From Stercoripulliclostridium_A sp045577735 (lineage in GTDB: Bacteria; Bacillota; Clostridia; Christensenellales; DTU072), in contig JAZNIY010000005.1 in the NCBI GenBank assembly GCA_045577735.1, positions 1 through 64,000 of the forward strand: DNA of 64,000 nt, written 5' to 3'. Shown here one piece after another: positions 44,700 through 54,217 of this stretch. The notes beneath the pieces were generated by a model that was given only the letters and a program-made list of their open reading frames with translations, ran no database searches and was not told the origin of the DNA. Each line of letters opens with the position of its first letter. The stretch's first letter is position 1. Position numbers and translations under genes: made by a program.

Positions 44700-45332
44700 T
44701 TAATGAATTTCGGTACGAATAAGACCTACAACAATGCCCAAAATCTTAATTTCATCGGGGTTATAGAACTTATCTTGCATAAATTTGTTTTCGGGATGAA
44801 GTCTTACTCTATTATTTTCCAAATAGAAACGTTTTACAGTGCTCATCTCGTCACCTATAAGAGCAACTATAACTTGTCCATTCCTAGCGGTGGCTTGTTG
44901 CTTAACAATGATTTTATCACCATCATTAATGCCGATATCTATCATTGATGTACCTTCAACGGTAAGCATAAATGTGTTTTCATCCAAACGATTGAACAAA
45001 TTTTGTGGTAAGTAAACAGATTCATCGTTGTCCTCAACGGCTAATTTAGGAATACCGGCGGTAACCGAGCCGACAAGAGGGACTCTAACAACGTCACGAG
45101 AAGTAAGACGCTTTCCTGTTACTTCCAAGCCACGACTTTTTTGCTTATTGATACGAAGATCACCAGCATCTTCCAATTTGCGCAAATAATATGATGCGCT
45201 TGAAGTAGATTTAATATCGAATTTGTAGCAAATTTCTCTAATAGTAGGAGGGCAACCACGTTCATCTACCGTTTCATAGATGTACTTTTTAATCATCTCC
45301 ATTTTTTGTTGCATCTCGATATTTTTAGTCAT
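44700..45332 (-). CDS. lexA: SOS repressor LexA
   Basis: 210 residues: winged-helix domain (PPTIREICYKFDIKSTSSASYYL), cleavage site Ala92-Gly93 (VTAGIP), catalytic Ser129 (EGTSMID) and Lys167 (STVKRF), so self-cleavage should work. GGAG precedes the ATG. I saw no classic Firmicute LexA box (CGAAC-N4-GTTCG) in its own promoter. Upstream of the PadR-type gene in one operon. Confidence 0.95.
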   Translation of the reverse strand: MTKNIEMQQKMEMIKKYIYETVDERGCPPTIREICYKFDIKSTSSASYYLRKLEDAGDLRINKQKSRGLEVTGKRLTSRDVVRVPLVGSVTAGIPKLAVEDNDESVYLPQNLFNRLDENTFMLTVEGTSMIDIGINDGDKIIVKQQATARNGQVIVALIGDEMSTVKRFYLENNRVRLHPENKFMQDKFYNPDEIKILGIVVGLIRTEIH

Positions 45333-45350
45333 ATTGGTAACTCCGTAATA

Positions 45351-45379
45351 ATTATAATATAATTAGAATAATTAAGCAA
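45351..45379 (-). promoter_or_regulatory. Promoter of lexA
   Basis: Minus strand: TTGCTT (45379-45374), 17-bp spacer, TATAAT (45356-45351), then about 18 bases holding GGAG. Confidence 0.75.
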
Positions 45380-45430
45380 TGGACTTGACAAAATTTCTAT
45401 TTACTTGATTATATTCTAACACGATATGAC

Positions 45431-45459
45431 AAAAAATGCAAACAAAAGTTTGCATTTTT
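45431..45459 (-). terminator. Terminator after the tyrosine recombinase gene
   Basis: AAAAATGCAAAC (45432-45443), loop AAAA, GTTTGCATTTTT (45448-45459); T-runs on both strands. Confidence 0.85.
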
Positions 45460-45533
45460 ACATTAATTATACCATTGTTTGCTATGATTTATAGTGGTTT
45501 TTATAACTATACCTAAAAAATAGTTGGTTTTTA

Positions 45534-46607
45534 TTAAAAATCTTCATTTTTACGTAACTTTACCTTAGTAGATGCTTCACGCTTAATATCCTCATCAATT
45601 GCTGCATAGTGTTTTTTTGTGGTATTGACGTCGCGATGCCCAAGCACCTCTGCAACCATATATATGTCCTTAGTTTGACGATAAAGCGCCGTACCGTAAG
45701 TAGAGCGTAATTTGTGTGGAGAAACCGATTTTAATGGATTAACAACGCCAGTGTACTTTTTTACCAAATTTTCTACAGCTCTAACGGTAATACGCTTATT
45801 TTGTAGGGATATAAATAGGGCGCTTTCTTTTTCTAAAAGATTTGCCTTATATAAACGTTGTTCACGCCATTCATAGTAGATTTCTAAAGCATCTTTAACT
45901 TCATCAGAAAAATACAAAACAGAAACATTACCACCCTTACGAGTGACTTTAAAAGCCTTGTTTGAAAGATCAACGTCATCCATATTGATACCAACAAGCT
46001 CGCTAACACGAATGCCGGTACCTAAAAATAGGGTCACAATGGCAATATCGCGATCGCGTGTGTTCATATTATAACTATTTTGGAATTTAGAACCAAATTT
46101 TTGCTCACTTTCAACAGTATCAAGCATCATTTCAACTTCGCCATCGTCCAGTCGAATAATAGCTTTCTCGTGTAATTTTGGGGTAGCAACCTTAGTCGTA
46201 ACGTTTTCTTTAAGCTTATCCTTATTATAAAAATATTTGAATAGGGACCTAACCGCGCTAAGTTTTCTCGCCTTTGCCTTTTCTGCATTACGATAGGGCT
46301 TGCCTTTGAATGAATAATAAGACAAATATCTTAAAAAATATTCTATTTCTGTTGCTGTAATATATTCGTCCAAATCTTTCAAAGTAATGTCCAAAACTTC
46401 CTTTCCAACAAAACCACGAACCTTATGTACGAGGAAGTCAAAGAAAATGGCAAGATCGGTTGCATAGTTCAATTTCGTTAAAACAGAAGTAGTGGAATCT
46501 ATGCCTGTAAAATACTCATTACAAAAATAGGGAAGTTCTTCCAAAATCTCATTGAACTTTTCATATTTTTCTCTATTAAATTGATCATAATATCTTTCGG
46601 TTGCCAT
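45534..46607 (-). CDS. XerS-like solitary tyrosine recombinase
   Basis: 357 residues, close to the 356 of streptococcal XerS and longer than XerC/XerD (about 300). N-terminal SAM-like core-binding domain (about 30-130) with an unusual acidic start. The catalytic set is complete: Arg200 (GTGIRVSEL), Lys224 (TRKGG), His298-Arg301 (HKLR), His324 (LGHRD) and Tyr334 (KKHY). The 3' block RDIAIVTLFLGTGIRVSEL resembles XerS. No phage or integrative-element genes lie nearby. A likely role is chromosome-dimer resolution at the dif-like site 240 bp upstream (inference). The start appears leaderless, with a promoter at 46614-46642. Confidence 0.82.
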   Translation of the reverse strand: MATERYYDQFNREKYEKFNEILEELPYFCNEYFTGIDSTTSVLTKLNYATDLAIFFDFLVHKVRGFVGKEVLDITLKDLDEYITATEIEYFLRYLSYYSFKGKPYRNAEKAKARKLSAVRSLFKYFYNKDKLKENVTTKVATPKLHEKAIIRLDDGEVEMMLDTVESEQKFGSKFQNSYNMNTRDRDIAIVTLFLGTGIRVSELVGINMDDVDLSNKAFKVTRKGGNVSVLYFSDEVKDALEIYYEWREQRLYKANLLEKESALFISLQNKRITVRAVENLVKKYTGVVNPLKSVSPHKLRSTYGTALYRQTKDIYMVAEVLGHRDVNTTKKHYAAIDEDIKREASTKVKLRKNEDF

Positions 46608-46613
46608 GTATTA

Positions 46614-46642
46614 ATAATAACATAACTATTCGTAAAACTCAA
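46614..46642 (-). promoter_or_regulatory. Promoter of the recombinase gene containing a repeat copy
   Basis: Minus strand: TTGAGT (46642-46637), 17-bp spacer, TATTAT (46619-46614), six bases to the ATG (46607). The 13-mer CTATTCGTAAAAC (46626-46638, read on plus) fills most of the spacer and touches the -35 box, so binding there would block transcription. Confidence 0.6.
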
Positions 46643-46846
46643 TATAAAATTACTCAATCAAAACATTAAATATTAATAGTGTAGTGGTATTACATAATTA
46701 AAAAATTGTTTTTTAGCATAGGGAACTAATCATTATTCTCTTTAAAATTCACTTGTGATTTAAGAATTTTTTATGAGAACAACGACGTAAATTTTATTAT
46801 TTTTATGATAGGGAGTACATCATTTTTGACGTATTTACACCCTTAT

Positions 46847-46880
46847 ATCTATTCGTAAAACGCGAGTTTTGCGAATAGAT
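46847..46880. other. dif-like recombination site candidate
   Basis: ATCTATTCGTAAAAC (46847-46861) and GTTTTGCGAATAGAT (46866-46880) are 15-bp inverted arms with one mismatch. Read as an Xer site: 14-base arm, 6-bp centre CGCGAG, arm starting TTTT. From memory, difSL of streptococci has the same plan (ATCTTTCCGAAAAA, 6-bp centre, TTTT arm), with 12 of the first 15 bases identical. Adjacent to an XerS-like gene. Confidence 0.6.
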
Positions 46881-46963
46881 AGTGTTGCGAGAGTGGTAGA
46901 TTATGGTCAAAAACTAAAATATTTCGGTAAAACTTGACGATTTTGATTTTTTGTAAAATTTTT

Positions 46964-46980
46964 TATATCTATTCGTAAAA
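46964..46980 (+). repeat. 17-bp direct repeat of the palindrome arm
   Basis: TATATCTATTCGTAAAA here is identical to 46844-46860, exactly 120 bp apart. It has no inverted partner, so it is a half site. Confidence 0.8.
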
Positions 46981-47366
46981 TTATTCTTTTACTTGTTGAA
47001 TTGAGAAAATATTCGTATTCTTATATGATGACGTTAAAAAAATTCAATATTTCGCTTCATAAAATTTTATAGATTTACGTTGATTTTATTCGTGAGTCAT
47101 TCGGAATATTTTGCTGAGTGATTGGCCACAATTTTCGCTGAGAAATTTTGTTCATTTAGTAAAACTTTTGCCTTACAATCCATTCTAGAAGTTTTTAATT
47201 TTCATCGATAAACTAGTTTTTGATAACGCGTTGCGTTTTACTTGATTCGTTCCAAAGCATAGTGGTCTAACGTAATCAATAGTTTCAGCGACTCATAAGC
47301 ACACATACTTATTGCTGAATATATTCGTAAGATGCGTTCAACATTTATTTCTAAAAAAGTTCCCAT

Positions 47367-47412
47367 AAAAAAATCAATAGGGCTTTATTTTTAAAGTCCC
47401 CTATTGATTTTT
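47367..47412 (-). terminator. Terminator of the PLP-enzyme gene
   Basis: A-rich arm with TCAATAGGG pairs with CCCTATTGA plus T-run, inner CTTT/AAAG; on the minus strand a T-run follows. Confidence 0.85.
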
Positions 47413-47447
47413 GCCCGTTTTTAACGTTTTTCATGCATATTTTTCAT

Positions 47448-48680
47448 TTATTTATCCATTATACGCTCTATACATTCCGTTAAAGCAATCTTAAAATGCT
47501 GATAAGTTAGACCACCTTGTAGGTAAGCAATATATGGTTCTTTTATGGGTGCATCTGCTGAAAGTTCTATGCTTGCACCTTGCACAAATGTTCCTGCTGC
47601 CATAATTACTTCGTGGTCATAACCTGGCATTGCCCATGGTTCCGGGGTGACGTATGAGTCAACCGGTGAAGAATATTGAATACCTTGTATAAATGCAATC
47701 AATTCCTCCGCAGTATTAAACTTTATGGAACAAATTACGTCCTTAGGAATGGTCATTGGATTTGGTTTTACATCATATCCCATTAAATCAAAGGCAATTG
47801 TAGCCAAAATCGTGCCTTTTACAGCATTTGCAACCGTTACAGGGGCTAGGAATAATCCTTCGTAAAATGGCATATAAGATGCGTTATATGAACCTACTTC
47901 CATGCCAATTGAAGGTGCCGTCAAACGATATCCTACTTGATTAACCCACTGTTTTTTGCCAACTATATAACCACCGGTTGGAGCAATACCACCACCGGCA
48001 TTCTTTATGAGGGATCCAACGCAAATATCAGCACCAATCTGTGTGGGCTCCATTTTATCTATAAACTCGCCATAGCAATTATCAACCATAATTACAGCAT
48101 TTTTATTGTACTTTCTAATAAAATTAATGATTTTTTCAATATCTGCTATGGACAACGCGTCACGCCACTCATATCCACGTGAGCGAGTTATCATAATTAC
48201 TTTGGGTGAATTAACCTCGAGGTAATTTGCTATAGCTTCATAGTCAATTTGATAATTATTAAGAGCAATTTCTTCATATTTTATGCCGTAATCCTTGAGG
48301 GAACCAATGTTTTCACCGCCGATAACCTCTCTAAGCGTGTCATAAGGCGCGCCGGTAATACAAAGTAACGTATCTTTAGGACGAAGCAAGCCAAACAAAG
48401 CAAGAGTTAAAGCGTGCGTACCCGAAACTATGTTGGGAGAAACGATTGCGCTCTCAGCACCAAAAACTGTGGCGAATAGGTTACAAAGTGTATCTCTACC
48501 GATATCATCGTATCCGTAACCAGTCGTACCGGTAAAATGTCTGGTTGCAACACGATGCTCACGGAATGCGTTTAGTACTTTTTTTTGATTGTAAAGCGCA
48601 ATATCGTTATCGATAATCTTAAAAAGTGGTTCAGCCAATTTTTCGGCCTTTTCGATGATTTCTAGGGTTTTTCTGCTCAT
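47448..48680 (-). CDS. PLP-dependent enzyme, methionine gamma-lyase/aluminium-resistance (YnbB) family
   Basis: Fold type I PLP enzyme, 410 residues. Family landmarks: HFTGTTGYGYDDIGRDTL near residue 45, SGTHALTLALFG (about 87), the PLP-lysine region GSLIKNAGGGIAPTGGYIVG (about 222-241) and a PEPWAMPGYDHE block near the end. True substrate unsettled for the family. Sits beside miaA; hfq, which often lies between, is absent. Confidence 0.9.
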   Translation of the reverse strand: MSRKTLEIIEKAEKLAEPLFKIIDNDIALYNQKKVLNAFREHRVATRHFTGTTGYGYDDIGRDTLCNLFATVFGAESAIVSPNIVSGTHALTLALFGLLRPKDTLLCITGAPYDTLREVIGGENIGSLKDYGIKYEEIALNNYQIDYEAIANYLEVNSPKVIMITRSRGYEWRDALSIADIEKIINFIRKYNKNAVIMVDNCYGEFIDKMEPTQIGADICVGSLIKNAGGGIAPTGGYIVGKKQWVNQVGYRLTAPSIGMEVGSYNASYMPFYEGLFLAPVTVANAVKGTILATIAFDLMGYDVKPNPMTIPKDVICSIKFNTAEELIAFIQGIQYSSPVDSYVTPEPWAMPGYDHEVIMAAGTFVQGASIELSADAPIKEPYIAYLQGGLTYQHFKIALTECIERIMDK

Positions 48681-48708
48681 TTTATCTTCCTACATTATAA
48701 TATTTGCT

Positions 48709-49617
48709 TTATTTTAGAATACTCTTGTATTCATCCAAGAGTTTTTCTACTACTAAGTTTAAGGGCTTATCCATATCGACAAACTTCGCAAAAGACTTGT
48801 AACGATTATTAAACCAAGTATCTTGTCTTTTTGCGTACTGCCTAGTATTAACGTCGATTTGCTCCTTTACTTCATCTATACTTTTCGTTCCTTCAAAGTA
48901 CCCTTTCCATTCCTTGTAGCCTATTCCTTGCATAGATTGTAAATCAAAATCGTACCCTTTGTCTAAAAGGGCTTTAACCTCGCGTTCTAACCCTTCATCA
49001 AACATTTGGTCGATGCGCTTTGTTATTCTATCACGAAGGATAACACGCTCACGCTTTGTGATAAACATCGTTACAGGCTCAACGGGACAAAATTCAGCGC
49101 TCTGTGAGGAAATTGTCTTACCGGTGTTTAACACCACGAATAAAGCGCGCAAAACCCTCACGGTGTTATTATGATGGTATTTATCTGCACTAACTGGATC
49201 TAGCTCTTTTAATCTAGAATGCATATATTCTGCACCCTTTTCTTCCAGTTCTCTTTCCAAGCCTACTTTTAATTCGGGATTATCTTTGCCACCACCATAT
49301 TCCATTTTATATAGCAAAGAATCCATATATAGCCCCGTACCACCAACGATAATCGGCACATTACCTCGACTGCGGATATCTTTTATTGCTTCTATTGCAC
49401 GCGCCCTGAAATCAACCACCGTAAAAGGTTCGCACGGCTCCACCACATCGATTAAAAGCTGGTTTACTGCGACGTTTTTCTCTTTTGCCGTGCCAATATC
49501 CATTCCACGATAAATCTGCATAGAATCGGCTGAAATCAACTCCCCACCTATGCTCTTGGCGATTTCTATTGCTAAAGTAGATTTACCTGTGGCCGTTGCA
49601 CCACCAACAATTATCAT
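48709..49617 (-). CDS. miaA: tRNA dimethylallyltransferase MiaA
   Basis: Adds a dimethylallyl group to A37 of tRNAs that read UNN codons. 302 residues; P-loop GGATATGKSTLA, the SADSMQIYRGMDIGTAK block, GGTGLYMDSLLY, and the C-terminal RQYAKRQDTWFNNR. AGGAG precedes the ATG. Overlaps mutL by 4 bp. Confidence 0.95.
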   Translation of the reverse strand: MIIVGGATATGKSTLAIEIAKSIGGELISADSMQIYRGMDIGTAKEKNVAVNQLLIDVVEPCEPFTVVDFRARAIEAIKDIRSRGNVPIIVGGTGLYMDSLLYKMEYGGGKDNPELKVGLERELEEKGAEYMHSRLKELDPVSADKYHHNNTVRVLRALFVVLNTGKTISSQSAEFCPVEPVTMFITKRERVILRDRITKRIDQMFDEGLEREVKALLDKGYDFDLQSMQGIGYKEWKGYFEGTKSIDEVKEQIDVNTRQYAKRQDTWFNNRYKSFAKFVDMDKPLNLVVEKLLDEYKSILK

Positions 49618-51578
49618 ACACGTCTCCTGAATAATTTTTCAAATTCTTTGCGTGTGTATACAATAGCCGTGGGTCTTCCATGAGGACATTGTAAAGGCAT
49701 ATTTCCCCGGTTAAAGAACTCCATAACAAGCTCAATTTGCTCATTATCAAAGGATTTCCCTCCTTTTATTGCCGATTTACAAGCAATTTGAGCAAGTTTA
49801 TCCCTTCCTAGTTCTTGAATATTTGACGTCTTACCAAGTTTTAGTTCGTTAGCAATATCGGTCAACAGTCCACTTATATCCAGTTTTTCAGAAATTAAAG
49901 AAGGGACTCCGGAAACTTTTATTGCATTGCCACCAAAATCTTCAAGTTCAAAACCTATTTGCGCTAGATTATCCTTGTTTGAGATAAGAAGAGAAATTTC
50001 TTCAACACCATTTTCATATACGTAAGGTATCATAAGAGGTTGAATCGTCAAACTTTTTTCTTGCCAGCTGGCAACTAATTTATCATACAAAATACGCTCG
50101 TGCATTGCATGTTGATCGATAAAAATGACCTTATCTTCACATTCAATCGCTATATAAGTGTCGAAAAATTGACCAACGACTGTGTAGTTTTTAACTTTTT
50201 CAGCAAGTTGTGGCTTATATTCCACCTCTATTACATTCTCTTTTGCGCTTTGTGGAATAGTGGCCCTTCCCAAATCTTCTACAAATGGGTCAAGCTCGGT
50301 AATTATGCTACTTTGACTAGGCTTGGGTAAAGTATTAGGTTGTGGTTCAAAATTCCTAAACGACTTTGGTGTAGGAATATAATTCGAAACGCTGGGCTCG
50401 CTAAAATGCTCTTGACTAGAGCTACCTTTACCACGAACAAGGCTTAACGCTTCTTCAAAGCTCATAGTGGGCTTGGGTTGCGCGATACTCTCTAAGTTTT
50501 GCTCCCCTATTGAATTGTTTTTAACATCTTTTTGAATATTTTCACTAGAAACTGCTGAAAAATCGGCTATTAAATCTTGGCGCTTTTGGAATTCATAACC
50601 CTCTAAAACACGCATTACCGTGCGATACACGTGACCATAAACCTTGCGAGCATTCTGAAAACGTACCTCTTTTTTATTTGGATGTACGTTAACGTCAACT
50701 TCATCAAACGGCATTACGATATTCAAAACGTATATGGGGAAGCATCTGTTCATTAGGCGTGTTCCGTAGGCGTTTTGTATGGTTGCGGACAACGTTTGGT
50801 CGGTAATAACCCTACCGTTCAAAATAACAATTTGGAAATTGCGATTGTTCTTATATACTTCGGCTGGTGAAATATAACCGGTAACGCGTATTCCATCGGT
50901 TTCAACCGGCTCGGTAACTTCTATTAAAGACTGAGAAATTTTGGGCAAAAAAACGCTTTCTACTGCACTTTTCAACCCCTCTCCTGATGATGAATAGGTC
51001 AAATTGCCATCGACGTAGTAGTTAATAGCAACGTTTGGGTTTGCAAGTATGAGCCTAAATATATGTTTAGTTATATACCCTTCTTCAGTGGACTTTGAAG
51101 CAAGGAATTTGTATCTTGCCGGTGTATTGTAGAACAAGTTACTTACTTTAATCGACGTTCCTTGGGCATGCGCACAATCACATAACTCGGTTAGACCATT
51201 TTTAGCATAAAAACATGCACCGTGCTCACTTTCAAAATATTTTGAGCGAATTTCAAACTCGGAAACGGCCGAAATTGAAGCAAGCGCTTCACCTCTAAAT
51301 CCAAGAGTCGCAATAGTATTCAAGTCTTCAGCTTCGCTAATTTTGCTTGTAGCGTGAGGAAGTATTGTTTTTGGAAGCTCTTCCTTTTGTATGCCACAAC
51401 CATCGTCAACAACCTCTATGCTTTTAATGCCACCGTCTTCTATGTATACGGAAACGTTTTTTGCTCCCGCATCAATGGAGTTCTCTACTAATTCTTTGAC
51501 GACGGATGCAGGGTTTTCTACAACCTCTCCGGCCGAAATTAAATTATATATACTGCTATCGAGTAGATTAATCTTCAT
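49614..51578 (-). CDS. mutL: DNA mismatch repair protein MutL
   Basis: GHKL ATPase, 654 residues. N-terminal motifs ELVENSIDAGA, DDGCGI and the TLGFRGEALASIS block; disordered Pro/Ser/Gln-rich linker (about 340-450); C-terminal dimerisation/endonuclease domain with QHAMHERILYDKL, matching the metal-binding DQHA(X)2E(X)4E motif of nicking MutL proteins, and CPHGRPT near the end. Confidence 0.95.
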   Translation of the reverse strand: MKINLLDSSIYNLISAGEVVENPASVVKELVENSIDAGAKNVSVYIEDGGIKSIEVVDDGCGIQKEELPKTILPHATSKISEAEDLNTIATLGFRGEALASISAVSEFEIRSKYFESEHGACFYAKNGLTELCDCAHAQGTSIKVSNLFYNTPARYKFLASKSTEEGYITKHIFRLILANPNVAINYYVDGNLTYSSSGEGLKSAVESVFLPKISQSLIEVTEPVETDGIRVTGYISPAEVYKNNRNFQIVILNGRVITDQTLSATIQNAYGTRLMNRCFPIYVLNIVMPFDEVDVNVHPNKKEVRFQNARKVYGHVYRTVMRVLEGYEFQKRQDLIADFSAVSSENIQKDVKNNSIGEQNLESIAQPKPTMSFEEALSLVRGKGSSSQEHFSEPSVSNYIPTPKSFRNFEPQPNTLPKPSQSSIITELDPFVEDLGRATIPQSAKENVIEVEYKPQLAEKVKNYTVVGQFFDTYIAIECEDKVIFIDQHAMHERILYDKLVASWQEKSLTIQPLMIPYVYENGVEEISLLISNKDNLAQIGFELEDFGGNAIKVSGVPSLISEKLDISGLLTDIANELKLGKTSNIQELGRDKLAQIACKSAIKGGKSFDNEQIELVMEFFNRGNMPLQCPHGRPTAIVYTRKEFEKLFRRRV

Positions 51579-54217
51579 TATTTCTTCCTCTTACCACTCG
51601 GTTTTGTCATTTTTTGTAGGTTAGAAAGTATTGTTAGTGCGTGTAATGGCGTAATATCGTTCAAATCAATATCGTTGATTATACGCGCTATTTCATCATA
51701 TTTGCTGTCTTCTTGGAAGAATCCAATTTGTGAGGTTGGAACGGCGTCTTCCGAGATATTTGCACCAATCTTCGTACTGAGCTTGCCATCTTGACTTTCT
51801 TCTATTGAGTTCATAATCATCTTCGCACGATTGGTTATTTTGTCATTTACGCCGGCAAGAGTAGCTACCTCTATACCAAAACTCTTGTTTGCGCCACCGC
51901 GTGCAATTTTATATAGGAAAGCAATCTTTCCATCGGTATCTTTAATAAGAATGTGGTAATTCTTTAGGCCAGGCAACTCGCTTTCCAACTCACTAAGCTC
52001 GTGATAGTGTGTAGCAAATAGCGTTTTAGCCTTTAACTTTAATGCTAGATGCTCTACGATTGCCCAAGCGATAGATAATCCGTCTATCGTAGAGGTGCCT
52101 CTACCTATTTCGTCCAGAATAAGCAAGCTCTTAGAGGTCGCATTGTTTAAAATATTTGCCATTTCCGTCATTTCTACCATAAAAGTAGATTGTCCGTATG
52201 CAACGTTATCACTTGCGCCAACCCTAGTGAATATGCGATCTACTAGGCAAATTTCTGCCTCACGGGCCGGAACAAAACTACCTACGTGCGCCATAAGTAC
52301 AATTAACGCTACTTGACGCATATAAGTTGATTTACCAGCCATATTTGGACCAGTAATAATAAGCGTTTTGCTATCTGCAGTCATAATCGTATCGTTGGGA
52401 ACAAAAGCGTTTTTACGCTTTAGCGCCTCGACAACGGGATGTCTGCCCTCTTTTATTACTATATCATCGGAGTTGTCTTTAACTTTAGGACGAACGTAGC
52501 CGTTAGCAACGGCAGTCGTTGCAAGAGAATACAAAAGATCAAGCTCGGCAACGGCGTTGGAGTTCGTTTGCAGAATTGCAACCACTTCCATAAGACTATT
52601 CTTAATCTCACCAAACAAATTGCTCTCGAGCGTAAGAGCTTTTTCCTCGGCACCAAGAATAACCTCTTCCATCTTCTTAAGTTCATCGGTTATGAAGCGT
52701 TCGCCTATAGTAAGCGTTTGCTTTCTTTCAAACCTATAGGGTACCATAGGAAGATTGGAGTTAGATACTTCGATATAATAACCAAAGACCCTATTGTAAC
52801 CAACCTTTAGTTGTTTAATGCCCGTTTCTTCACGCTCTTTGGCCTCATATTCCGACAACCAACGCTTTGCAGAACTCTTTGCGTTACGATAGCTATCGAG
52901 CTCTGCGCTATACCCGTCACGGAAAATTCCACCATCTTTAACGGTTATAGGAGGCGTATCTACAAGTGCAGACATAATATGGTTTGCTAGATCTTCAAGT
53001 GGATCTATTAGATCTCGAAGTAAAACCACTCTTTGACTCTTTGCTTTGCGAAGAGCATATATTACGCTAACTAGTTTTTGGAGTGAAAATGCAATGGACT
53101 GTGCGCCTCTAGGGGTAATCGTGCCGTATGCAATACGATTACAAAGTCTTTCAACGTCATGAATTGAGGACAACGCTTCGCCAAGTTCCTCACGCATAGC
53201 AGAGTTTTTATAAAGGTCCTCGACGGCGTCTAGGCGTTCGTTAATGTCACCAAGGCGTGAAAATGGTTCGTCTATGGACTTTCTTAAAGCCCTTGCCCCC
53301 ATCGAAGTACGCGTTCTATCAAGCACCCAGAACAAAGAACCCATTTTTGAGCCGTCAAATAACGTTTTAGTGAGTTCAAGATTGCGCTTAGTGTTAAAAT
53401 CGATGAACATTTTGTCACCTGTGCGCAAAATTTTTGGAGCGCGTACGTGTGAAAGCTTTCTCTTTTGAGTACCACTAACGTAATCAAGCAACCCACCTAA
53501 AGCACAAATTAAAATGGAACCCTTTTCTAAACCAAGCGCACCAAGGTTATTAATGTTATAGAAGTTCAAAATTGACTTTTCTGCAACAGCTTTATCAAAA
53601 GAATAGTCGTAATATGATTGAGGACGGGGCAATTTGCCAAGATTAACGGCTTCATATTCCAAAATTTCGGTATAACTCTTGGTGTTACAGATAATTTCAT
53701 TCGGTGAAATGGAAAGAATTGTGTCTTCAAGCGTGAAAGTTAATGGCAATTCCTTAACGTAAACCTCACCAGTTGAAATATCTGCCCAAGCAAGACCTAC
53801 GCTATTTTTTTCAATAACAACGGAAATTAAGAAACTATTTGAAGTAGCATCAAGCATTTCGTCATCGGTTACCGTACCGGGAGTAATAACACGAACAACG
53901 TCACGTTTAACCATACCCTTTTGATCTCCCGGAGCTGTTAATTGCTCGCAAATAGCAACTTTTTTGCCGTTTTTTACAAGTTTTGAGATATATCCATCAA
54001 CAGCATGAAATGGTACACCGCACATTGGTGCACGCTCTTCAAGACCACAATCTCTACCGGTTAAGGTAAGATCAAGTATCTTGCTGGCCTCTACTGCATC
54101 ATCAAAGAACATCTCGTAAAAATCACCCAACCTATACATAAGTATGGTGTCGGAGTATTGTTCTTTCAAAGACTTATAATGCACCATCATTGGGGATAAT
54201 TTTTGTTTAACGCTCAT
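51578..54217 (-). CDS. mutS: DNA mismatch repair protein MutS
   Basis: Mismatch sensor, 879 residues. N-terminal mismatch-binding motif FYEMF (GDFYEMFFDDAV), connector, core and clamp domains, then the ATPase with ITGPNMAGKSTYMRQ and LLILDEIGRGTSTIDG. Overlaps mutL by 1 bp and miaB by 11 bp: one transcription unit. Confidence 0.97.
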   Translation of the reverse strand: MSVKQKLSPMMVHYKSLKEQYSDTILMYRLGDFYEMFFDDAVEASKILDLTLTGRDCGLEERAPMCGVPFHAVDGYISKLVKNGKKVAICEQLTAPGDQKGMVKRDVVRVITPGTVTDDEMLDATSNSFLISVVIEKNSVGLAWADISTGEVYVKELPLTFTLEDTILSISPNEIICNTKSYTEILEYEAVNLGKLPRPQSYYDYSFDKAVAEKSILNFYNINNLGALGLEKGSILICALGGLLDYVSGTQKRKLSHVRAPKILRTGDKMFIDFNTKRNLELTKTLFDGSKMGSLFWVLDRTRTSMGARALRKSIDEPFSRLGDINERLDAVEDLYKNSAMREELGEALSSIHDVERLCNRIAYGTITPRGAQSIAFSLQKLVSVIYALRKAKSQRVVLLRDLIDPLEDLANHIMSALVDTPPITVKDGGIFRDGYSAELDSYRNAKSSAKRWLSEYEAKEREETGIKQLKVGYNRVFGYYIEVSNSNLPMVPYRFERKQTLTIGERFITDELKKMEEVILGAEEKALTLESNLFGEIKNSLMEVVAILQTNSNAVAELDLLYSLATTAVANGYVRPKVKDNSDDIVIKEGRHPVVEALKRKNAFVPNDTIMTADSKTLIITGPNMAGKSTYMRQVALIVLMAHVGSFVPAREAEICLVDRIFTRVGASDNVAYGQSTFMVEMTEMANILNNATSKSLLILDEIGRGTSTIDGLSIAWAIVEHLALKLKAKTLFATHYHELSELESELPGLKNYHILIKDTDGKIAFLYKIARGGANKSFGIEVATLAGVNDKITNRAKMIMNSIEESQDGKLSTKIGANISEDAVPTSQIGFFQEDSKYDEIARIINDIDLNDITPLHALTILSNLQKMTKPSGKRKK

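Larger units (their letters stand above)
46608..47447. other. 840-bp gene-free AT-rich region upstream of the recombinase
   Basis: No reading frame of note on either strand. It holds the recombinase promoter, a dif-like palindrome (46847-46880), a 17-bp direct repeat of its left arm (46964-46980), several looser copies of the core TTCGTAA (near 47012, 47090 and 47323) and a minus-strand terminator at 47367-47412. The stretch 47050-47360 shows nothing else that I can name. Confidence 0.6.

Noticed and set aside
45534..46607. Recombinase as prophage or integrative-element integrase
   Set aside because: No phage, relaxase or excisionase genes and no direct att repeats at a tRNA end; the XerS-like length and adjacent dif-like site fit better.
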